Both the position numbers and the translations under genes were made by a program. From positions 1,178,001 to 1,242,000 of the forward strand of contig NZ_JAGRQC010000001.1 in NCBI RefSeq assembly GCF_018122655.1: a stretch of DNA of 64,000 nucleotides, given 5' to 3'. Under the pieces are notes generated by a model. That model did no database searches. It was not told the origin of the DNA and saw nothing but the letters and a program-made list of their open reading frames with translations. This stretch comes from Stakelama marina (GTDB lineage: Bacteria; Pseudomonadota; Alphaproteobacteria; Sphingomonadales; Sphingomonadaceae). Positions 1 to 7,931 of this stretch are shown here, piece by piece. Position 1 is the first letter of the stretch, and the number at the start of each line of letters is the position of its first letter.

Positions 1-951
1 GGCCGCGAAGCCTTTCCGCACCGGCACCTGACCGGCATCGCGGGATTGCAACCGCACGAGATCATGTTCCTGCTCGACGAGGCGGAACAATGGGTCGATG
101 CCAATCGCACCCGCGCCAAGAGCGATCACCGGCTCGACGGGCTGACGCAGATCAACGCCTTTTTCGAAAATTCGACGCGGACGCTGCTGTCGTTCGAGAT
201 CGCCGGCAAGCGGCTCGGTGCCGATGTCGTCAACATGCACGCCGCGCAGTCGAGCGTGAAGAAGGGCGAGACGCTGATCGACACGGCGATGACGCTCAAC
301 GCGATGCGCGCCGACGTGATCGTCATCCGCCACGGCAGTTCGGGCGCGGTCCAGCTGATCGCCGACAAGGTCAACTGCCCGGTACTCAACGCGGGCGACG
401 GGTGGCACGAACACCCGACCCAGGCCTTGCTCGACGCGCTGACCATCCGGCGGCGGCGCGGGAGCATCGCCGGGCAGCGCGTGGTGATTTGCGGAGACAT
501 CCTGCACAGCCGCGTCGCCCGCTCCAACATCCTCGCGCTGACCGCGCTCGCCGCCGAGGTGCGGGTCGTTGCGCCCTCCACGCTGATGCCCGCCGCGGTC
601 GAGCAGATGGCGGTGACGCCCTTTCACGATTTCGACACCGCGCTAGACGGTGCCGATGTGGTGATGATGCTGCGCCTTCAGAATGAACGCATGTCGGGCG
701 CCTTCATCCCGTCGACGCGCGAATATCACCTGCGATACGGCCTGACGCCCGAACGACTGGAACGCGCCAAGCCCGACGCGCTGGTCATGCATCCGGGGCC
801 GATGAACCGGGGGGTGGAGATCGTGTCGAGCGTCGCCGATCATCCCGAACGCTCCGCCGTTACCGAACAGGTCGAAATGGGAGTCGCCGTCCGCATGGCG
901 TGCCTCGACGTGCTGACGCGCGGCGAACGCGGCGTGGAGGGCTGGGCATGA
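1..951 (+). CDS. pyrB: Aspartate carbamoyltransferase catalytic chain, 5' end cut by window edge
   Basis: Joins carbamoyl phosphate and aspartate, the first committed step of pyrimidine synthesis. The frame is open to base 1 and reads [17 protein letters not shown] before the first in-frame TTG at 46. That stretch matches a normal PyrB N-terminus, so the true start lies outside the window. Carbamoyl-phosphate loop FFENSTRT, the [16 protein letters not shown] segment and the late HPGPMNRG motif are all present. The stop overlaps the start of the next gene (ATGA), so the two are translationally coupled. The identification is firm; only the 5' end is missing. Confidence 0.96.
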   Translation, partial: GREAFPHRHLTGIAGLQPHEIMFLLDEAEQWVDANRTRAKSDHRLDGLTQINAFFENSTRTLLSFEIAGKRLGADVVNMHAAQSSVKKGETLIDTAMTLNAMRADVIVIRHGSSGAVQLIADKVNCPVLNAGDGWHEHPTQALLDALTIRRRRGSIAGQRVVICGDILHSRVARSNILALTALAAEVRVVAPSTLMPAAVEQMAVTPFHDFDTALDGADVVMMLRLQNERMSGAFIPSTREYHLRYGLTPERLERAKPDALVMHPGPMNRGVEIVSSVADHPERSAVTEQVEMGVAVRMACLDVLTRGERGVEGWA

Positions 952-2171
952 CCGGGACGACCACCTTTACCAATGCGCGGATCGTCTGCCCGAAAGGCGG
1001 TGAGCGTGAAGGATCGCTGACGATCGCCGGCGACGTGATTTCGGGCGAGACCGGCAAGGGCGAAACCATCGATCTGGGTGGAAAGCTGCTCGCACCCGGC
1101 ATTGTCGACATGAGCGTCTTCGCCATCGACAAGGCGGCCTTTGCGTTCGGCGGCATCGTCCGGGTCGGACTGATGCCCGATCAATCGCCCGTGCTCGATG
1201 ATCCCGGCCTCGTCCAGCGCGTCGCGCAGATGGGCAAGCCCGACCTGTGGGTCCATCCGATTGCGGCAGCGACGCGCGGGCTGGAAGGCGTCGATATCGC
1301 CGAAATGGCGATCAATGCCGCGGCCGGTGCCAAGGCAGTTGCGACCGGCAGGTGCTGGATCGCCGATTCGGGCGTGATGCGCAAAGTGCTCGCCTATGCG
1401 CGCGAATGCGGGCTGACGGTCATCGCGCATGCGGAAGATGGCGGGCTGGCGAACGGCGCGGTTGCCACCGAAGGCGAAACGGCAACGCGGCTCGGCCTGC
1501 CCGCCGCGCCGGCAATCGCCGAATCGATCGCCGTCGCGCGCGACATCGCGCTGGCGGAGGACACCGGTGCACGCCTGCATTTCCGGCAGGTAACGACCGA
1601 AGCCGGATTCGACCTTGTCCGCCGCGCAAAGGCACGCGGCGTCGCCGTGACCTGCGGCATTTCGCCCACCCATTTGCTGCTGTCCGATATCGCGGTCAGT
1701 GATTTCCGGACCTTTGCCCGCCTGTCTCCGCCGCTGCGTAGCGAGAGCGACCGGCAAGCCGCACTGGCAGCGCTCGCCGACGGGACGATCGATGTGCTCA
1801 CATCGAACCATGATCCACGCGGACCGGAGGAAAAGCGCCTGCCCTTTGCCGACTCGCTTCCCGGTGCGGCGGGTGCCGAAACCTTGCTGGCGCTGGGCCT
1901 CGGGCTGGTGCGCGACGACTATGTCACGCTGGAGCGTCTGTTCGCGCTGCTCGCCCGGAATCCCGCGCGCATTCTGGGGCTCGATAGCGGGACGCTGGAG
2001 CCGGGCAAGCCCGCCGACCTTATCGTCATCGATCGCGACAAGCCGTGGCGGATCGACACGGGCGCAATGGCCGCGCAGGCGGGAAATACGCCGTTCGACG
2101 GCCTTCCCGTGCAGGGCCGCGTTCTACAGGTGATGAAGGGCGGCGTGACGCATTATCGCGCCGCCCGGTAG
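948..2171 (+). CDS. Dihydroorotase-like protein, probably catalytically inactive (PyrC'-type)
   Basis: An amidohydrolase-fold protein of 407 aa coupled to pyrB by an ATGA overlap. The ATG at 948 is preferred over an upstream in-frame ATG at 900 that would lie deep in pyrB. Overall sequence and length fit type I dihydroorotase, and H161 and H211 are in their expected places. The metal-binding D-x-H-x-H is replaced by D54-M-S-V-F58. The usual Asp-His of the late metal ligand reads S-N287-H. By analogy with the inactive PyrC' that supports aspartate carbamoyltransferase in Pseudomonas, it is probably a structural partner of PyrB. An active dihydroorotase should then be encoded elsewhere. Annotation pipelines are likely to call it simply dihydroorotase. 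Confidence 0.88.
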   Translation: MTGTTTFTNARIVCPKGGEREGSLTIAGDVISGETGKGETIDLGGKLLAPGIVDMSVFAIDKAAFAFGGIVRVGLMPDQSPVLDDPGLVQRVAQMGKPDLWVHPIAAATRGLEGVDIAEMAINAAAGAKAVATGRCWIADSGVMRKVLAYARECGLTVIAHAEDGGLANGAVATEGETATRLGLPAAPAIAESIAVARDIALAEDTGARLHFRQVTTEAGFDLVRRAKARGVAVTCGISPTHLLLSDIAVSDFRTFARLSPPLRSESDRQAALAALADGTIDVLTSNHDPRGPEEKRLPFADSLPGAAGAETLLALGLGLVRDDYVTLERLFALLARNPARILGLDSGTLEPGKPADLIVIDRDKPWRIDTGAMAAQAGNTPFDGLPVQGRVLQVMKGGVTHYRAAR

Positions 2172-2181
2172 CGCAAAAGCG

Positions 2182-3537
2182 TCAGCGTGACGCGAGTTGC
2201 ACGCCCTCGCGCGTCCAGCTCGCCACCTGTTCGCCCGCACCGGTGCGAACGAAGCAACGGCCGCCCGATGCGCGGACGCGGTCACACAGGCCAACCGCGT
2301 CATTGCGGGCATAGCCGCCCACCGACAAGCGATAGAATTGCTGGCCATCCACCTTGGCATTCATGCCCATCGGCGTCAGCGCAGCGAGCGTGTGCACCCG
2401 GCGGCGCATATGCTGCCATTTTTCCTGCGCGACGGCGGCGTTTTCGAATGCACCGAGCTGAACGTAATAATTGCCCTTGGCGAGTTCCGCCGGCTTGGAC
2501 GCCGGTTTCGGCATAGCCTTGGGAACGTCACGCGTCGCGACGGCAACGGGCTGAACCTTGGGCCCGGAAACGGGGATCGGCTGCACGATCTCGCGACGCG
2601 GCGCGAACGATACCGCCGGGCCGGACGACGCGAGCACCGCCGCAGGCTGCGGCTCGGGCTTCGGCTGCGGAGCGGGTTCGACCGCTGCCGCGACCTTCAT
2701 TTCGGGCTGGTCAGCAGCGTTGGAATCGGCAGGTGCAAAAGCGTCGGCAGGCGCAACCGGGGAAACCGCCGCAAGCTGCGTGTTCGTGTCGTTCAGCGCG
2801 AGCTGTACGGGCTGTCCCTGATCGGCAACCGGCACGACACCCAGCAGCGCGGCAACCTGATCCGACGCGCTCTTGGGCCGGGCAAACGCCGCCCATTCCA
2901 TGATCCGCTTATCGACCAGCGCGGGCGAGACATCGACCGACGCGACGGACTTCGCTTCCTTCCACTTGCCGTCGAGTGCGAGCGCAAGTGCCAGATTCTG
3001 GCGGGTGGTCGCATTTGCCGACGGACCGCGCGCCACGACGCTGAGGATCTGCACCGCAGTCGCCGGGTCGCCGGCAAGCGCAAGCGCAAGGCCGCGGTCG
3101 GCCGGCGCGATCTGGTCGGAATGATCGTTCAACGTCTTGCGCGCCGATACCCAGTCGCCAAGCGCGGTCTGCGCCAGCGCCAGGTTGAGCGCGGCCTTGC
3201 CATTGGCGGGGTCGAGCGTCAGCGCGTCCTGCAATGCCTGACTGGCAGAGGTGAAGCGCCCCGCCTGAAGATATACCTGCCCCAATAGCGCGCGGTGCTC
3301 GCCATTTTGCGGGGCATAGGCGACGGCCTGTTCGGCCGCCTCGACCGCCTTGTCGGTCCTGCCCTTGGCGAGTTGCTTGCGTGCGTCGCGCGCGCTGTCG
3401 TCGGCCTTGCGTTCGGCCTTGGTCATGTCGCGCGTGCCTGCGCTGGCGAGCATCGTGTGCGAGGCAGAACATCCGACCATCGTGCCGCCCAGCAGCATCG
3501 CGGAAAGGCCAAAGCTCAGGATCGTGCGGGTCTTCAT
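2182..3537 (-). CDS. TPR and SPOR domain lipoprotein
   Basis: A 451-aa envelope protein. The N-terminus has a signal peptide with a lipobox ending at C23 (GTMVGC). Residues about 55-170 form tetratricopeptide-like helical repeats, followed by an Ala/Pro/Val-rich linker at about 255-360. A SPOR domain covers about 366-448, starting near NYYVQLGAF. SPOR domains bind denuded peptidoglycan at division sites, so a periplasmic or outer-membrane role in division or wall turnover is likely. An AGGGGG-like ribosome site lies 6-7 bases before the ATG. The gene follows the RHH-like and ParA-like genes on the same strand, with a gap of 16 bases. The domains are clear; the precise role is inferred. Confidence 0.85.
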   Translation of the reverse strand: MKTRTILSFGLSAMLLGGTMVGCSASHTMLASAGTRDMTKAERKADDSARDARKQLAKGRTDKAVEAAEQAVAYAPQNGEHRALLGQVYLQAGRFTSASQALQDALTLDPANGKAALNLALAQTALGDWVSARKTLNDHSDQIAPADRGLALALAGDPATAVQILSVVARGPSANATTRQNLALALALDGKWKEAKSVASVDVSPALVDKRIMEWAAFARPKSASDQVAALLGVVPVADQGQPVQLALNDTNTQLAAVSPVAPADAFAPADSNAADQPEMKVAAAVEPAPQPKPEPQPAAVLASSGPAVSFAPRREIVQPIPVSGPKVQPVAVATRDVPKAMPKPASKPAELAKGNYYVQLGAFENAAVAQEKWQHMRRRVHTLAALTPMGMNAKVDGQQFYRLSVGGYARNDAVGLCDRVRASGGRCFVRTGAGEQVASWTREGVQLASR

Positions 3538-3553
3538 GATATCCCCCTAGAGA

Positions 3554-4192
3554 TCAGCGACCGCGCCCGTCGCCGACCTGGCGAACCAGACCATCGACTT
3601 CAGGCATCGTTTCGAGAAAGGCGTCGAGCGCTTCGGTTACGAGCATCTGCGCGGAAGTGCCGGAAATCGCCGAAGCAAGCCGCAGCCGCAGATGGCGCTC
3701 CTCGTCGAGGCGCAGCGTGAACGCCGCCGATTTGCCGCGCTTGTGACGCGTCTCGCGGCGAATACGCTTCGCGGTGTTGAGCGAGACCGAGCGCTGCTCG
3801 GGTTCGGACTCCGCCTGGGCCTGCTGCGCAGGCTCGGGTGCCGGTTTCGCTTCCTCGACAGCATGCGCCTCTTCCTTCGCGGGACCGATATCCGTTTCCG
3901 CTTCGGGCATTTCGGGCATGTCCTGCACGGCAGGCTTGGCGAACTGTTCGTCGAGTCGCTCACGCTGGCGAAGCACCTGCGGTACCTCGCGCGCGGCGGG
4001 TTCAGGTGTAAGCTGGCTCGAAACCTGGTCGATCGGCGCCTGGTCGCCCATGTCGTTCCAGCCGAGATCTTCCAGCGACTCGTGCGTCATGCCCACAAAT
4101 CCCTGCGGGCGCATCGCGGGACGCGCCTGTCCCTTTCGCGCGAGCAGGCCGGAAGAGAGCGACGCGGTGGGTTTCGTGTTGAACATGTTCAT
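3554..4192 (-). CDS. Conserved basic protein with RHH-like C-terminus, ParA partner candidate
   Basis: A 212-aa protein not recognised by name. Residues about 50-135 are low-complexity, rich in Glu, Pro and Ala, and probably disordered. The C-terminal 70 residues carry a basic stretch (RIRRETRHKRGKSAAFTLRL) and then helices that resemble a ribbon-helix-helix or DNA-binding fold (AQMLVTEALDAFLETM). It starts 4 bases after the stop of the ParA-type ATPase, which suggests the two are made together as an ATPase and its DNA-binding or adaptor partner. A sequence-based family assignment was not possible here, so the RHH reading is only suggestive. Confidence 0.7.
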   Translation of the reverse strand: MNMFNTKPTASLSSGLLARKGQARPAMRPQGFVGMTHESLEDLGWNDMGDQAPIDQVSSQLTPEPAAREVPQVLRQRERLDEQFAKPAVQDMPEMPEAETDIGPAKEEAHAVEEAKPAPEPAQQAQAESEPEQRSVSLNTAKRIRRETRHKRGKSAAFTLRLDEERHLRLRLASAISGTSAQMLVTEALDAFLETMPEVDGLVRQVGDGRGR

Positions 4193-4196
4193 GGGC

Positions 4197-4910
4197 TCAG
4201 CTCACCACCCTGCGGCCGAAGCCGCCTGCCGGTCGCGGCGCACCGAAACCGCTTGCCGCCATCGGCGCGCTGAAAACGGTGCGACGGAAATTCTTTTCGA
4301 GCCGATCGGCGACATAATCCCACAACTGGCGGACTTCGCCAGCGGAGCGGCTATTGGGATCGACCTCCATCACCGTGCGGCCGTCGATCATCGACGACGC
4401 GAAATCGGTGCGCTGATGAACCGTGACCGGCGCCACGGTGCCGTGCTGCGACAGCGCGACGGCTGCTTCCGACGTAATCCGCGCCTTGGGCGTCGCGGCG
4501 TTGACGACGAAGATCAACGGCTTGCCCGCGCGCTCGCACAGATCGACCGTCGCACCCACGGCGCGCAGATCGTGCGGGCTGGGGCGCGTCGGAATGACGA
4601 TCAGTTCGGCGACCTGGATCACGCTCTGGATCGCCATCGTGATGGCGGGCGGCGTATCGATCACCGCGAGCTTGAAACCCTGCTGGCGCAGCACCTCAAG
4701 ATCGGCGGCGAGCCGCGCGACCGTGGTCTGCGCATAGGCCGGATAATCGGAGTCGCGCTCGTTCCACCAGTCGGAGAGCGAGCCCTGAGGGTCGATGTCG
4801 ATCAATACGACCGGACCGTGTCCCGACAACTGTGCCTGTACGGCCAGATGCCCGGACAGGGTGGTCTTTCCCGACCCGCCCTTCTGTGATGCCATCGCGA
4901 GAACGCGCAT
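4197..4910 (-). CDS. ParA/MinD-family partitioning ATPase (orphan)
   Basis: A 237-aa deviant-Walker ATPase. The N-terminus has the ParA signature KGGSGKTT with signature Lys10 and Walker Lys15, then VLIDIDPQGS and VIDTPPA. These define the P-loop, switch I and switch II of ParA/Soj proteins. No ParB gene is adjacent; the neighbour is a small RHH-like protein. It may therefore position a cellular cargo rather than segregate the chromosome. The gene is divergent from a SPOR/Sel1 gene with 177 bases between them. Family membership is certain; the cargo is unknown. Confidence 0.88.
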   Translation of the reverse strand: MRVLAMASQKGGSGKTTLSGHLAVQAQLSGHGPVVLIDIDPQGSLSDWWNERDSDYPAYAQTTVARLAADLEVLRQQGFKLAVIDTPPAITMAIQSVIQVAELIVIPTRPSPHDLRAVGATVDLCERAGKPLIFVVNAATPKARITSEAAVALSQHGTVAPVTVHQRTDFASSMIDGRTVMEVDPNSRSAGEVRQLWDYVADRLEKNFRRTVFSAPMAASGFGAPRPAGGFGRRVVS

Positions 4911-5087
4911 TGAATCCCCTGAAATCCCGGTAATCCTGATGCTGGGATGCCATGCAGGGGATAAGAACAGGTTAACGCATTTGCTCGCCGGGTCCGATCG
5001 GGCCGCCCGTAAGTTAGCAAAGACGAAAGCTTTGCCGTCTATGGTTAACGCGAGTTACCCGAGGCGTTTGAAGGGATTGCCGTAGGT

Positions 5088-6026
5088 ATGAAGCATTTTG
5101 TCATTGCAGCGGCCACCACCGGCATTCTGCTTGCCGCCCCCGCGCACGCCGATGTGAAGGACGGCGTCGAGGCCTGGCAGCGCGGCGATTATGCTGCGGC
5201 AGTGGCCGAATGGCGCGGCCCCGCCGAACAGGGCGATGCCGATGCCCAGTTCAACCTCGCCCAGGCGTACAAGCTGGGCCGCGGCGTTCCCGCCGATCTG
5301 AATACGGCGGAGGAATGGTACCGCAAGGCCGCACTGCAAGGGCACGAACAGGCCGAGGACAATTACGGGCTGGCGCTGTTCCAGAACGGCAAACATGCCG
5401 ATGCGCTGCCATGGCTGGAAAAGTCGGCCGCGCGGGGCGAACCGCGCGCCGAATATGTTCTGGGAACGATGTATTTCAACGGCAAGGCGGTGCCCAAGGA
5501 CTGGGTCCGCGCCTATGCACTGATGACGCGCGCCTCCGATGGCGGCTTGCCGCAGGCTTCGCAGACGCGCACGCGGATGGACCAGTATGTCTCGCTGGAC
5601 GACCGGCAAAAGGCCACCGATCTCGCGCATGAGTTCGAACGCACGGGCAAGATGCCCGAAAGCGTCGCTCCATCCGCTACCGCGAATATCCCTCCCGCGG
5701 CGACGGTGGCGGAGACCGCACTGCCAGAACACCCGAAACCTGCACCGGCTACAAAGCCGACGCCGCCCAGGACTGCGCATCCGCAAGTGACCGATGGCGG
5801 CTGGCGCGTGCAGCTCGGCGCCTTCGGACAGGCCGGCAATGCCCGCTCGCTATGGAAGGATTTCGGCTCGCGCATCGCGATGTTCGCTGGCCGCGAGCCA
5901 TATTTCGTGTCCGCCGGTAAGCTCACCCGCCTTCAGGTCGGCCCCTTCGCCTCCCGCGCGGAGGCTGCACGCGCCTGTCAGCAGGTCAAGGCCAAGGGAA
6001 AACCCTGCCTGCCCGTCCGCAAATGA
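5088..6026 (+). CDS. Sel1-repeat and SPOR domain exported protein
   Basis: A 312-aa protein with a signal peptide (MKHFVIAAATTGILLAAPAH, cleavage after AHA). Several Sel1-like repeats at about 30-165 show alternating A-x-W/Y-x-x-A-A patterns such as GNAxAxxxL and NAEEWYRKAALQG-like helices. A Pro-rich linker follows at about 195-230, then a SPOR domain at about 235-310 (WRVQLGAF). This is the same architecture, repeat solenoid plus SPOR, as the lipoprotein at 2182-3537 on the other side of the ParA gene. It probably acts in the periplasm on peptidoglycan at the division site. Confidence 0.83.
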   Translation: MKHFVIAAATTGILLAAPAHADVKDGVEAWQRGDYAAAVAEWRGPAEQGDADAQFNLAQAYKLGRGVPADLNTAEEWYRKAALQGHEQAEDNYGLALFQNGKHADALPWLEKSAARGEPRAEYVLGTMYFNGKAVPKDWVRAYALMTRASDGGLPQASQTRTRMDQYVSLDDRQKATDLAHEFERTGKMPESVAPSATANIPPAATVAETALPEHPKPAPATKPTPPRTAHPQVTDGGWRVQLGAFGQAGNARSLWKDFGSRIAMFAGREPYFVSAGKLTRLQVGPFASRAEAARACQQVKAKGKPCLPVRK

Positions 6027-6037
6027 CGCAGCACGCC

Positions 6038-6919
6038 TTAATCGGTTACCCAATGCGCGCGAGCGATGCCCTGAGCATATAGAAGCGCGCTGAGATTACC
6101 GTGATCGATCCGCGCTCCGGCGGCGGCGGCAACGACGGGCTTGGCGTGATAGGCGACGCCCAGTCCCGCGCGGCGGATCATCGCAAGATCGTTGGCGCCG
6201 TCGCCAACCGCCAGCGTCGCCTCTGCCGGAAGCGCCAGCTCCGCCATCGTCTGGTCGAGCGTGCTTTCCTTGGTCGAGGAATCGACGATCGGCTTGGCCA
6301 CCGTGCCGGTCAGTGCCTCGTCCTCGATCAGAAGTTCGTTGGCGACCACGCGGGCGAACCCGATCTCCTGCCCGACCGGATCGGCAAAGCGCGTAAACCC
6401 TCCGGAAACGAGCACGGCATGACCGCCGCGCGCGCGCATCGTGCGGACCAGTTCGCGCGCGCCGGGGGTAATCCGCACGCGTTCGGCAAGACAGCGATCG
6501 ATCGCCGATGCCTCCAGCCCCTTCAGCAGTGCCACCCGCGCATCAAGCGCCTCGGCGAAGTCGAGCTCGCCGCGCATCGCGCGCTCGGTGACGCTCGCAA
6601 TCTCCGCCTTGATCCCGGCATAATCGGCGAGTTCGTCGATGCATTCGACGGTAATCATCGTCGAATCCATGTCCGCGATCAGCAGCTTCTTCTCGCGCCC
6701 TTCGGCCGGCTGCACCACGACATCGACGCCGTCAAATGCGCCTTCGAGCCCCACGCGAGCCTCACTCGCGCCCAGGCCGAACGCGATGTCGGCAGCCTGG
6801 CCTTCGTCGATCCAGCCCCAGGCGCCGGGCGCACAGCCCGCATTGGCGAGCCGATCCGACGCCGCCGAAATATCGCCCGCGCTTAGCGTTCCGTCTGCTA
6901 TCAGCGTCGCGATGAACAT
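6038..6919 (-). CDS. serB: Phosphoserine phosphatase
   Basis: A haloacid-dehalogenase-family enzyme that removes phosphate from phosphoserine in the last step of serine synthesis. The nucleophile motif DMDST follows LLIA at about residues 77-82. VSGGF gives motif II and GDGANDLAM gives motif IV. An N-terminal ACT-like extension of about 70 residues is typical of this family. The start MFIATLIADG at 6919 was preferred to upstream ATGs because it matches family N-termini. The start codon overlaps the divergent miaA start. Length is 293 aa. It ends 12 bases from the convergent SPOR gene. Confidence 0.95.
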   Translation of the reverse strand: MFIATLIADGTLSAGDISAASDRLANAGCAPGAWGWIDEGQAADIAFGLGASEARVGLEGAFDGVDVVVQPAEGREKKLLIADMDSTMITVECIDELADYAGIKAEIASVTERAMRGELDFAEALDARVALLKGLEASAIDRCLAERVRITPGARELVRTMRARGGHAVLVSGGFTRFADPVGQEIGFARVVANELLIEDEALTGTVAKPIVDSSTKESTLDQTMAELALPAEATLAVGDGANDLAMIRRAGLGVAYHAKPVVAAAAGARIDHGNLSALLYAQGIARAHWVTD

Positions 6920-7847
6920 GGCGCTCCCTTCCAATCTGCCGAAGCTCGCGCTCATCGCAGGGCCGACCGCCAGCGGCAAGTCCGCATTGGCGGTGGCGCT
7001 CGCGGAACGTCACAACGGCACCGTCATCAACGCCGATTCCGCGCAGGTATATCGCGACCTCCGCGTCCTTTCCGCGCGCCCGAGCATGGAGGAAGAAGCG
7101 CGCGCGCCGCACCGCCTGTTCGGCCATGTCGACGGTCCCGAATCCTATTCGGCCGCGCGCTGGGCGGGTGAAGCAAAGGCCGCGATCGCCGAAGCGCACG
7201 AGACCGGACGATTACCCATCCTGGTCGGCGGCACGGGAATGTATCTTCGCACGTTGCTCGACGGAATTGCGCCCATTCCCGAAATCGCCCCCGATGTACG
7301 AAACGCGGTCCGCGCGCTTCCCGTCGCCGAATCCTACGCGATGCTCGAACGGGCCGATCCACAGGCCGCCAGCCGGTTGCGGCCAACCGACACCACGCGC
7401 GTCGCCCGCGCGCTCGAGGTTGTTCAAAGCACCGGAGTGCCGATCGAAGAATGGCAAAAGCGGCGCGAAGGCGGGATCGGCGGCAGCGTTGCGCTGATGC
7501 CGGTCGTACTTCTCCCCGACCGCGCATGGCTGTTCGAACGCTGCGACCGCCGTTTCGGCGCGATGGTTCGGGCGGGCGCGCTGGACGAGGTGCGCGCGCT
7601 GCTCGCGCGCCGCGACATCCCCGCATCGGCCCCGGTGCGATGCGCCATCGGCGTCGAAGCGCTGGCAAAGGCCGAACGCGGCGAGTGCGACCTCGACACC
7701 GCGATCGAGGCGGCGCGGACCGACACGAGGCGCTATGCGAAACGGCAATATACCTGGTTCCGCAACCAGCCACCCGCGACATGGACACGCACTGACGAGA
7801 CACAAACGAACGATCTGATGAGTTATTTTGAAAGATATTTTCTCTAG
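6912..7847 (+). CDS. miaA: tRNA dimethylallyltransferase
   Basis: Transfers a dimethylallyl group to A37 of tRNAs that read UNN codons. The 311-aa protein has the P-loop GPTASGKS, the DSAQVYR motif and GGTGMYLR, all diagnostic of MiaA. Two starts are possible: ATG 6912 (MNMALPSNL) or ATG 6918 (MALPSNL). Neither has a strong ribosome site. Both overlap the divergent serB start, so the miaA promoter must lie inside serB coding sequence. ilvB follows 84 bases later. Confidence 0.95.
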   Translation: MNMALPSNLPKLALIAGPTASGKSALAVALAERHNGTVINADSAQVYRDLRVLSARPSMEEEARAPHRLFGHVDGPESYSAARWAGEAKAAIAEAHETGRLPILVGGTGMYLRTLLDGIAPIPEIAPDVRNAVRALPVAESYAMLERADPQAASRLRPTDTTRVARALEVVQSTGVPIEEWQKRREGGIGGSVALMPVVLLPDRAWLFERCDRRFGAMVRAGALDEVRALLARRDIPASAPVRCAIGVEALAKAERGECDLDTAIEAARTDTRRYAKRQYTWFRNQPPATWTRTDETQTNDLMSYFERYFL

Positions 7848-7931
7848 CATCGGTTGACGCACAGTTTTTTGACCGGTAGCAGCGCGCCTTCAGTCATCAT
7901 GTTGCGCGCAAGGCAGCGAAGGAGACACGAC

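Noticed and set aside
900..947. Upstream ATG extending the dihydroorotase-like gene
   Set aside because: It is inside pyrB and adds a basic stretch with no family similarity; the ATGA overlap at 948 is far better.
5045..5059. Possible CtrA site (TTAA-N7-TTAA-like) before the Sel1/SPOR gene
   Set aside because: The second half reads TACC rather than TTAA at the right spacing.
7848..7931. Possible leader peptide for ilvB
   Set aside because: The only ATG frame joins the ilvB frame and has no run of Val, Leu or Ile codons.
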